Assembly: GCA_030627725.1 (NCBI GenBank)
Contig: DAOVSZ010000093.1
Coordinates: 1-8,795, forward strand
Reading direction: 5' to 3'
Origin: Desulfobulbaceae bacterium
Lineage (GTDB): Bacteria; Desulfobacterota; Desulfobulbia; Desulfobulbales; DAOVSZ01
Length of the DNA stretch: 8,795 nt
The position numbers and the translations under genes were made by a program. Below the pieces are notes generated by a model, which was not told the origin of the DNA, did not search any database, and saw only the letters and a list, made by a program, of their open reading frames with translations. Position 1 is the stretch's first letter. Each line of letters begins with the position of its first letter. Below, in pieces: positions 1-5,356 of this stretch.

Positions 1-722
1 TCCTCTTCATTCAGGTAATTCTTGGCAATGACAACATCCTGCTTTCTTACTTTTGCGCCGCGCCAACTAGTCAGCCCCATATCCGGTTTGCGGTGATCGG
101 CCCGCTGGTGGATGATCTCTGCGGCGGTTTGGCCGGTTATGTCCCAGTGCATCTTGTTCTGAACGGTCTTGAAAAAGTTGATGCTGATATCAAGGATCGG
201 GTCATAGTCCATGCTGGTGGCGTAAATATCGGTGATTTTCCGGTAGAACCGCTTTTCAGAGGTGCGAATGTCCTGAATGCGGCGAAGCAGTTCGTCAAAA
301 TAGTCAAAGGGCAGGTCCGGGTTTTTCAGACGTTCATCGTCCAGGACAAAGCCCTTGACAATGAATTCCCTGATATGCCGAGTAGCCCATTGCCGGAAGC
401 GGGTGGCCACATGAGACTTTACCCGATAGCCTACCGAGATAATAGCGTCAAGATTGTAAAAACGGGTCTGGTATTTTTTACCGTCTGCGGCAGTTGTAAA
501 GAATTTCTTTACAACTGCATCTTCCCGTAATTCATCTTCCTCAAAAATATTTTTCAGGTGCTGGCCGATATTCTGCTTACTGGTCTGAAACAGGTCTGCC
601 ATTAATTTCTGGGTAAGCCAGACGGTTTCTTCCTGAAGCTGCACCTCTATCCGGGTCAGGCCATCTTCAGACTGATAAATCAGAAGTTGAGAGCTGTTTT
701 GCAGGCTGTTGTCCTTTTTCAT
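1..722 (-). CDS. RhuM-family protein (Virulence_RhuM), 3' end cut by window edge
   Basis: I translated this by hand from ATG at 722-720; 240 codons are open without a stop to base 1. Residues about 33-62 (VWLTQKLMADLF, then SKQNIGQHLKNIFEE) look like a winged-helix DNA-binding segment. Next come the family hallmarks RFYNLDAIISVGYRV (87-101), RFRQWATRHIREFIVKGF (108-125) and TGQTAAEII (196-204) followed by RADHRKPDMGLTSW. These match the RhuM family, named after a Salmonella SPI-3 gene. Members are usually about 330-345 residues, so roughly 90-100 residues lie outside the window. An AGAGG Shine-Dalgarno sits at 730-734, 7 bases before the ATG, which supports this start. The molecular function is not established. 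From general knowledge, members often lie in genomic islands or near restriction-modification genes, but no such partner is visible here. The family call is strong; any role is inference. Confidence 0.9.
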   Translation of the reverse strand, partial: MKKDNSLQNSSQLLIYQSEDGLTRIEVQLQEETVWLTQKLMADLFQTSKQNIGQHLKNIFEEDELREDAVVKKFFTTAADGKKYQTRFYNLDAIISVGYRVKSHVATRFRQWATRHIREFIVKGFVLDDERLKNPDLPFDYFDELLRRIQDIRTSEKRFYRKITDIYATSMDYDPILDISINFFKTVQNKMHWDITGQTAAEIIHQRADHRKPDMGLTSWRGAKVRKQDVVIAKNYLNEE

Positions 723-749
723 GCCACCGCCTCTTTGATAATCCACGCC

Positions 750-866
750 TCAGCTATTCGTTTCTGGATTTCCATCTTTTTGTAACCCCATCACAATATC
801 ACGGAATCGCTGAAAAGAAACCGACCGCCTGATTCGCTGAAAATCCGGAATGGCTTCAACAATCAT
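750..866 (-). CDS. Possible 38-aa small protein or gene remnant upstream of rhuM-like gene
   Basis: An ATG-to-TGA reading frame on the RhuM strand, ending 27 bases upstream of the RhuM start. The peptide has an amphipathic, arginine-rich middle (RIRRSVSFQRFRDIV) and no cysteines, signal peptide or membrane segment. There is no Shine-Dalgarno before the ATG. The frame is open a further 11 codons upstream, to a TAG at 902-900. It may be the tail of a lost upstream gene of the same operon, or not coding at all. I do not recognise it, and the call is weak. Confidence 0.2.
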   Translation of the reverse strand: MIVEAIPDFQRIRRSVSFQRFRDIVMGLQKDGNPETNS

Positions 867-879
867 TTTGGCGTGCTGG

Positions 880-899
880 CAATCACTATAGCGTGATAT
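880..899. promoter_or_regulatory. Inverted repeat CAATCAC-N6-GTGATAT, possible operator
   Basis: The core ATCAC / GTGAT (882-886 and 893-897) is a 5+5 inverted repeat. With its flanks it matches, at 7+7 positions, a second site at 2166-2184 that lies inside the cyuA promoter. Here the site is 40 bases before the ATG at 939 and about 120 before the ATG at 1020. A TATCTA at 897-902 occupies the place corresponding to the -10 at the second site, but no properly spaced -35 accompanies it. Operator function is inference. Confidence 0.3.
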
Positions 900-1019
900 C
901 TACTCTGATTCGAAAGAGCTGACAACGGATTTCAGATTATGTTACCCTTTTCCCAACAGGTTATCAGTTATTCCAGTTTTTTATTGGCTCAGATACTCCT
1001 TTCCTGTATTGTTGCCCAC

Positions 1020-2177
1020 ATGCCGGAACAAACGAAAAAACACATCCCATCAACCAGAGATCCCTCTCATTTTATCCGCAGGATTTATGTCGAAGAGTCC
1101 TGTTTCGATCTTCCATATACAGGTGAGATTCTTGAACGGGCAGAAGGGATACCTGTAATAAAGCTGCCGGACCGAAACCTGCCTGATGTAAACGGCATTC
1201 CCTATCCTGAGAGTCTGTCCCACGGCAAACGGGACCTCTTTCTCTGCAAGAACCGGGGGAAATTTTTCAAACCCTGTCCCGGGACCCGTGAATACCGCTG
1301 CTGTAACTACCAGGTCCTCAACATCGGAATGAACTGCCCGATGGACTGCGTCTACTGTATCCTTCAGGCCTACCTGAACAACCCATGGCTCTCCTTTTTT
1401 GTCAATATCGACGATCTGTTCAAGGAGTTGATCGAGGCATTTGACAAGGAACCGACTCGTTTCTGGCGAATCGGGACCGGTGAATTCACCGATAGCCTGG
1501 CACTTGACAGCCTTACCGGGTTGAGCCGCAGACTGATTGAGTTCTTCCAAGACAAACCGCAGGCTGTTCTCGAACTGAAGACAAAAACAGCTGCCGTCGA
1601 CCATCTTGAAGGGCTCAATCATGGCGGCAGAACAATCACTGCCTGGTCGTTGAACCATCCGGATATTGCAACGAAAGAAGAGATTCGGACCGCATCCATT
1701 GCCGACCGCCTTCACGCGGCAGCCAAATGCGCTTCCTGGGGCTACAAACTGGCCTTTCATTTTGATCCGGTCATCTACTGCGACAACTGGCAGGAAGGAT
1801 ATCGCAAGACAATATCACAGCTCTTTGCCGCTGTTCCGAAAGAAAAAATCGTTTGGATCAGTATCGGCGCATTACGCTTTCTTCCCGCATTACGGCAGAT
1901 TGCGACAAAACGATTCCCCCGTTCTCGTTTTTTTCATGAAGAGTTTGTCATTGCCCTGGATGGCAAAAACAGATATTTCCGTACACAGCGTGTTGAACTC
2001 TACCAGTTTATCCTGTCCGAGCTGAAAAAACACGCTGATCCCAGCACGTGTATCTATTTCTGCATGGAGAGTGATGAAATATGGCAGGAGGTTTTCGGCT
2101 ACAGCCCGGAAGACAGGGGTGGACTTTCTCATATGCTTGATCAGTCGGTTCCTGAGCTTGAACCTCAATCACTCTGA
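1020..2177 (+). CDS. Spore photoproduct lyase-like radical SAM protein (non-spore-former family)
   Basis: Radical SAM enzyme of the SplB-like superfamily, 385 aa from the ATG at 1020. The [4Fe-4S]/SAM motif CPMDCVYC supplies Cys106, Cys110 and Cys113. It is preceded by KPCPGTREYRCCNY, the extra cysteine block I associate with the SPL family of non-sporulating proteobacteria, and followed by ILQAYLN and RIGTGEFTDSLALD. True SPL cleaves the thymine dimer of spore DNA and needs a hydrogen-donor cysteine (Cys141 in Bacillus subtilis). In my by-eye alignment that position is Glu155 here, so the same reaction is doubtful; the substrate is unknown. The frame is also open from an ATG at 939 (412 aa) with a weak CGGA eight to ten bases upstream. 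The added 27 residues are hydrophobic and unlike the family N-terminus, so I prefer 1020, although 1020 has no visible Shine-Dalgarno. The family assignment is firm; start and function are not. Confidence 0.85.
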   Translation: MPEQTKKHIPSTRDPSHFIRRIYVEESCFDLPYTGEILERAEGIPVIKLPDRNLPDVNGIPYPESLSHGKRDLFLCKNRGKFFKPCPGTREYRCCNYQVLNIGMNCPMDCVYCILQAYLNNPWLSFFVNIDDLFKELIEAFDKEPTRFWRIGTGEFTDSLALDSLTGLSRRLIEFFQDKPQAVLELKTKTAAVDHLEGLNHGGRTITAWSLNHPDIATKEEIRTASIADRLHAAAKCASWGYKLAFHFDPVIYCDNWQEGYRKTISQLFAAVPKEKIVWISIGALRFLPALRQIATKRFPRSRFFHEEFVIALDGKNRYFRTQRVELYQFILSELKKHADPSTCIYFCMESDEIWQEVFGYSPEDRGGLSHMLDQSVPELEPQSL

Positions 2178-2187
2178 GTGATATAAT
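2158..2187 (+). promoter_or_regulatory. Sigma-70-like promoter of cyuA
   Basis: TTGAAC at 2158-2163 and a perfect TATAAT at 2182-2187 are separated by 18 bases. This is a good housekeeping promoter directed at cyuA, whose ATG is 90 bases downstream. The -35 lies inside the last codons of the SPL-like gene, and the inverted repeat at 2166-2184 fills the spacer. cyuA can therefore be transcribed independently of the gene before it. Assigned from consensus match only. Confidence 0.55.
2166..2184. promoter_or_regulatory. Inverted repeat CAATCAC-N5-GTGATAT within cyuA promoter
   Basis: ATCACT-CTG-AGTGAT (2168-2182) is a perfect 6+6 inverted repeat across the stop codon of the SPL-like gene. It lies between the -35 and -10 of the putative cyuA promoter, a classic repressor position. 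Its outer bases match the site at 880-899. A small RNA hairpin at the end of the upstream mRNA is an alternative, but no T-run follows. The protein that would bind is not in the window. Confidence 0.35.
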
Positions 2188-2205
2188 AATAAGGACAGGT
2201 TATAT

Positions 2206-2226
2206 AGACTGAAGACTGAAAGCTGA
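2206..2226. repeat. Three tandem heptamers (AGACTGA-type)
   Basis: AGACTGA, AGACTGA and AAGCTGA follow one another without gaps in the leader of cyuA, then AGG and a T-rich stretch. The unit, read as CTGAAGA / CTGAAAG / CTGAAGG, resembles the CAGAAGT-type heptamers after cyuA at 3603-3637. This suggests one class of short intergenic repeat. It lies between promoter and ribosome binding site, so it would be transcribed. Confidence 0.5.
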
Positions 2227-2276
2227 AGGTTTTCAGGCGCTCTGACTCACCTCTATCTACTACAGGAGCCTCACAC

Positions 2277-3596
2277 ATGTCTTACACAGTCACTGACATT
2301 CTACGGTTGGAGGTCGCCCCGTCCCTTGGCTGTACGGAGCCGGCAGCGATCGCCCTGGGCGCTGCCGCTGCTGCCTCGTTGATTGGCAACAGCAAGATAA
2401 CAAAGATCGAGGTCTGGGTTGATCCGAATATCTACAAAAACAGCCTGGCAGTCTCCATCCCCGGCGCCGACGGGCTCTGTGGTATTGATCTGGCAAGCGC
2501 CCTGGGCGCTTTGGGCGGTGACCCTGAACTCGGACTCGAGGTCCTGGAACCTGTTGACAACGACTCCCTGACGAAAGCCAAAGACCTCCTGAAAACAGGT
2601 CAGGTCAAGGTCAACCTTCTGGCCGACCACCAAGGTCTTTTCATCAGAACAGTGGTGCGGGCAAAAAACAAGACGGCAGAATCCGTGGTTCAAAATTCCC
2701 ATGATTCGATCATCTCTCTCTCGTTGAACGGCAAAAAAATAACCGACAATCCTCTTCTCACACAACAGACCGACACCACAGGCAAAAGCAGACTGCAGGA
2801 CCTTGAATCGTGGCTGAAAGACCTTTCTCTTGCCCAGTTGTATGAGCTCGTCTATGACCTGACAGATGACGACATCAATTTTCTCGAAAAAGGTGTGCAG
2901 TATAATCTCACGCTTGCCGAATATGGTTTGAAGCACGGCAGCGGCTTGGGGATCGGCAAGATGCTTGACCGGCTGGTCAGGCAGCGGCTGCTCAGAAAAG
3001 ACATGGTCCTGGCGGCCAAAATCCTGACCGCCTCAGCCTCGGACGCCCGCATGGCCGGGGTCAAGATGCCGGCCATGAGTTCGGCAGGCAGCGGCAATCA
3101 TGGCCTGACCGCCACCCTGCCGATCTGGGCGGTAAAGGATTATCTGGATTGCGAAAAAAGATGCGTTCTTGAGGCCATTGGCCTCAGCCACATCATAACC
3201 GCCTTTGTCAAGGCATATACAGGCAGGCTATCCGCCCTGTGCGGCTGCTCAATTGCCGCAGGAGCCGGCGCAGCAGCAGGCATCTCCCATATGCTCGGCG
3301 GCAACCTCAATCATATCTCAGGTGCGATCAAAAACCTGACCGAGGACCTGGCCGGTGTTATCTGCGACGGGGCCAAGGCAGGCTGTTCCCTCAAACTATC
3401 AACCGCTGCCGGGTCCGCCGTACAGGCCGCCCTTTTCGCCCTCCAGGGCACGCAGGTCCACCATACCAACGGTATTATAGAGGCCCTGCCGGAACATACC
3501 ATAAAAAATATCGGCGCCATCAGCACCCAGGGAATGATTGAAACCGAACGTACGATCTTGAGGATTATGATGGATAAACAGCTGGATGCAGAATAG
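2277..3596 (+). CDS. cyuA: L-cysteine desulfidase (CyuA/UPF0597, serine dehydratase alpha-like)
   Basis: A cytoplasmic enzyme that breaks L-cysteine down to pyruvate, ammonia and sulfide using a [4Fe-4S] cluster. The 439 aa are full length for the CyuA (E. coli YhaM) / methanogen cysteine desulfidase family. Seen in the sequence: EVAPSLGCTEPAA near the N-terminus with Cys19, the expected catalytic-site cysteine; the SSAGSGNHGL loop (268-277); CGCSIAAGAGAAAG (322-335); and CDGAKAGC (Cys363, Cys370). The seven-residue gap between the last two cysteines matches the cluster ligands described for the methanogen enzyme, with Cys322 or Cys324 as the third. AGGAG at 2264-2268, eight bases before the ATG, fixes the start. 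It has its own promoter and a possible operator. Neither the transporter CyuP nor the regulator CyuR is next to it. Related serine dehydratases share the fold, so serine may be an additional substrate. Confidence 0.9.
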   Translation: MSYTVTDILRLEVAPSLGCTEPAAIALGAAAAASLIGNSKITKIEVWVDPNIYKNSLAVSIPGADGLCGIDLASALGALGGDPELGLEVLEPVDNDSLTKAKDLLKTGQVKVNLLADHQGLFIRTVVRAKNKTAESVVQNSHDSIISLSLNGKKITDNPLLTQQTDTTGKSRLQDLESWLKDLSLAQLYELVYDLTDDDINFLEKGVQYNLTLAEYGLKHGSGLGIGKMLDRLVRQRLLRKDMVLAAKILTASASDARMAGVKMPAMSSAGSGNHGLTATLPIWAVKDYLDCEKRCVLEAIGLSHIITAFVKAYTGRLSALCGCSIAAGAGAAAGISHMLGGNLNHISGAIKNLTEDLAGVICDGAKAGCSLKLSTAAGSAVQAALFALQGTQVHHTNGIIEALPEHTIKNIGAISTQGMIETERTILRIMMDKQLDAE

Positions 3597-3685
3597 AATC
3601 CGGAATTCAGAAGCCAGGAGTCAGAAGTCAGAATAACTGCATTTTGTTTTTCTCCTGGCTCCTGAATTCTGGATTCTGGATTCCA
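3595..3685. repeat. Imperfect long hairpin made of heptamer repeats after cyuA
   Basis: Arms 3595-3620 and 3652-3677 pair over 26 positions with two non-Watson-Crick positions (one G-T, one A-C) around a 31-base loop. The left arm begins inside the cyuA stop codon. Each arm and its flank divides into 7-base units: GAATTCA, GAAGCCA, GGAGTCA, GAAGTCA on the left, and TCTCCTG, GCTCCTG, AATTCTG, GATTCTG, GATTCCA on the right. A T-rich run (ATTTTGTTTTT) lies in the loop rather than after the stem, so it is not a standard terminator. In RNA it would still be a strong structure that could protect or attenuate the message. It resembles an intergenic palindromic repeat family. No open reading frame is present. 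Confidence 0.7.
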
Positions 3686-3711
3686 GCGCGACAACAAATG
3701 AGGAATACATT

Positions 3712-5307
3712 GTGAATTATTTTAAAAAAAACACCCTCTGTAATCTATCAACCAGATACCTGCTCTCACTCACATCCCTCTTTATTCTTGTCTCACTCTT
3801 AATCAGCTGCGCGGTCAACCCTGTGACCGGCAGAAAAGAATTTGCCATCCTCTCACAATCGGCTGAAATTGAGATGGGTACAAAGAATTATTTGCCCGCC
3901 CAGCAGTCCCAGGGCGGACAATATGTGCTTTCACCGGAAATCTCCGAATACGTCAGTCGAATAGGCACCAATCTTGCCCGGGTCAGCGACAGGCCGGAAC
4001 TTCCCTATCAGTTTGTTGTTTTAAACAACTCCGTACCCAATGCCTGGGCCATGCCGGGCGGAAAAATCTCCATTAACAGAGGCCTTCTGACAGAGCTTGA
4101 AAGCGAAGGAGAACTTGCCGCAGTCCTGGCCCACGAGATTGTCCATGCCGCAGCCCGTCATGGCGCAAAGGCGGTTGAACGGGGGATGCTGCTGCAGGCC
4201 GGCACGCTCGGCATCGGCATGGCAGTCTCCGGCAACCAATATTCCGATCTGCTGGTCGGGGCAGCTGCTGTCGGCGCCAACCTCATCAACCTGAAATACA
4301 CACGTTCACAGGAATTGGAGGCGGATTATTACAGCATGCACTACCTGGCGCGGGCAGGCTATGACCCTTATGTTGCCGTGACCCTGCAGGATACGTTCAT
4401 CAAACTCAACAACCAAGGAGACCCGAACTGGATTACCGGCCTTTTTGCAAGCCATCCTCCCTCAATTGAAAGGCTTGAAGCCAACCGGAAGACCGCAAGC
4501 CTGCTTCCTCAGGGTGGTTTCACAGGCAAAAACGAATACATAGCCATGATTGGTCCCCTGACCAGGAAGAAAAAGGCATACGAAGAGTACGATAATGGAG
4601 TGAAGGCGCTTGTCAATAACAACCCTCAAGAGGCCTTTGATCTTGCCGAAAGCGCCATCGAGATGGAGCCTTTCGAGGCCCATTTTTTCGGTCTTCTGGG
4701 TGATATCTACTTTAAGGAAGGTCAGTTCAGAAAGGCCCTTGGCGAGTATGACAAGGCGACCCGACTGAACAACAACTACTATCGATTTTTCCTCCAGCGC
4801 GGCCTCACCGAACAAAAGCTCGGCCTCTTCTCCCAGGCCAGAGAAAACCTTGCCAGAAGCAACGATCTCATGCCCACTGCCGCCGCCCATTACGGTATGG
4901 GCGAACTCGCCCTTCAAGGAGGTGATCAAAAAACTGCCATCAACCATTTCAAGACAGCAGCATCCTCGGAATCATCTCTTGGCAGGCAGGCCTATCAGCA
5001 GCTGGCTGTACTGGAATTACCAATCAATCCGGAAAAATACCTTGAAGTAAACGCAGCTGTCGACACAGACGGCACTCTTTTCATCAGGGTCAAGAACCGC
5101 AGTCCGGTGCATGTTGGTCAGGTTGCTGTTGCAGTGAGTTTGATTGCCGGAGGTGGTCAGGTAGCAGGACGTGATGATGTCTTTATTTCAGGACGGATTG
5201 AGAGCGGCGGTTACAGTGATGCGCGGACCGGATTTCGGCTCAATGAAGCGCAGCGGCAACAGCTGAGTGTCTCGACAAGAATTACCTCTGCCCGGCTTGC
5301 TGAGTAA
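3712..5307 (+). CDS. M48 family metalloprotease lipoprotein with TPR repeats (BepA-like)
   Basis: A zinc protease that probably acts on the periplasmic face of the outer membrane in protein quality control, as BepA does in E. coli. The 531 aa start at GTG, with GAGGA at 3700-3704 seven bases upstream. Residues 1-32 form a lipoprotein signal with lipobox LISC; Cys33 would be lipidated, and Ala34 at +2 favours outer-membrane sorting. Zinc motif HEIVH (141-145, Glu142 catalytic) is followed by ELEAD (201-205) with the third ligand Glu201. SHPPS (His248) matches the regulatory histidine of BepA. TPR-like helices span about 287-420 (for example GLLGDIYFKEGQFRKALGEY). The last 90 residues (about 440-531) look like a beta-sandwich domain of FxLYD type. 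BepA itself is a soluble periplasmic protein without a lipobox or this C-terminal domain, so this is a relative and not a strict orthologue. The gene follows the heptamer hairpin, and no separate promoter is evident. Confidence 0.88.
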   Translation: MNYFKKNTLCNLSTRYLLSLTSLFILVSLLISCAVNPVTGRKEFAILSQSAEIEMGTKNYLPAQQSQGGQYVLSPEISEYVSRIGTNLARVSDRPELPYQFVVLNNSVPNAWAMPGGKISINRGLLTELESEGELAAVLAHEIVHAAARHGAKAVERGMLLQAGTLGIGMAVSGNQYSDLLVGAAAVGANLINLKYTRSQELEADYYSMHYLARAGYDPYVAVTLQDTFIKLNNQGDPNWITGLFASHPPSIERLEANRKTASLLPQGGFTGKNEYIAMIGPLTRKKKAYEEYDNGVKALVNNNPQEAFDLAESAIEMEPFEAHFFGLLGDIYFKEGQFRKALGEYDKATRLNNNYYRFFLQRGLTEQKLGLFSQARENLARSNDLMPTAAAHYGMGELALQGGDQKTAINHFKTAASSESSLGRQAYQQLAVLELPINPEKYLEVNAAVDTDGTLFIRVKNRSPVHVGQVAVAVSLIAGGGQVAGRDDVFISGRIESGGYSDARTGFRLNEAQRQQLSVSTRITSARLAE

Positions 5308-5334
5308 AAATCAGCAAAGGTTCTCCGAGAGAAC
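5297..5334. terminator. Two adjacent hairpins at convergent gene junction, possible terminator
   Basis: TTGCTGA (5297-5303) pairs perfectly with TCAGCAA (5311-5317) around GTAAAAA, which holds the TAA stop of the M48 gene. Immediately after, GTTCTC (5320-5325) pairs with GAGAAC (5329-5334). They lie where the plus-strand M48 gene and the minus-strand kinase converge, with only 49 bases between stops. Read on the minus strand, the second hairpin is followed after nine bases by TTTTT in the loop of the first. The stems are short and there is no ideal U-tract, so termination is plausible but not certain. Confidence 0.4.
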
Positions 5335-5356
5335 GGCTCCCTCAGACAGGCCCAAA

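Larger units (their letters stand above)
723..1019. other. Divergent spacer between rhuM-like gene and SPL-like gene
   Basis: No well-supported gene lies in this roughly 300-base stretch. On the minus strand a 38-codon ORF (866 to 750, MIVEAIPDF... to ...NPETNS) ends 27 bases before the RhuM start. It lacks a clear ribosome binding site and I recognise no family. It could be a gene remnant, a small leader protein or chance. It contains the 10-mer TCGCTGAAAA twice (807-816 and 834-843), exactly 27 bases apart, so FQR recurs every nine residues in that frame. An inverted repeat lies at 880-899 and is listed separately. The 939-1019 part may belong to the SPL-like gene if its longer start is used. 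I see no convincing -35/-10 pair for either divergent gene. Confidence 0.5.

Noticed and set aside
93..530. Plus-strand ORF of 145 codons at the left end
   Set aside because: It is antisense to the RhuM-family gene, which has a recognisable protein sequence and a good RBS. The plus-strand translation matches no family I know.
1050..1760. 236-codon minus-strand ORF
   Set aside because: It is antisense to the SPL-like gene, with its conserved radical SAM motif, and its translation resembles no protein family. It is a shadow of codon bias.
1020..2177. Annotation as true spore photoproduct lyase (splB) implying a spore former
   Set aside because: The donor cysteine appears to be missing and the window encodes LPS synthesis, so a non-sporulating Gram-negative with an SPL-like paralogue fits better.
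2301..2936. 211-codon minus-strand ORF
   Set aside because: It is a shadow of cyuA in the opposite strand, with no recognisable motifs and no RBS.
3595..3677. Hairpin considered as a Rho-independent terminator for cyuA
   Set aside because: The T-run is in the loop and not after the stem, and the stem includes the stop codon. Better described as a repeat with possible RNA-structure effects.
3595..3685. Heptamer array considered as a CRISPR array
   Set aside because: Units are 7 bases without spacers and in opposite orientation in the two arms. There are no 24-40 base repeats and no cas genes.
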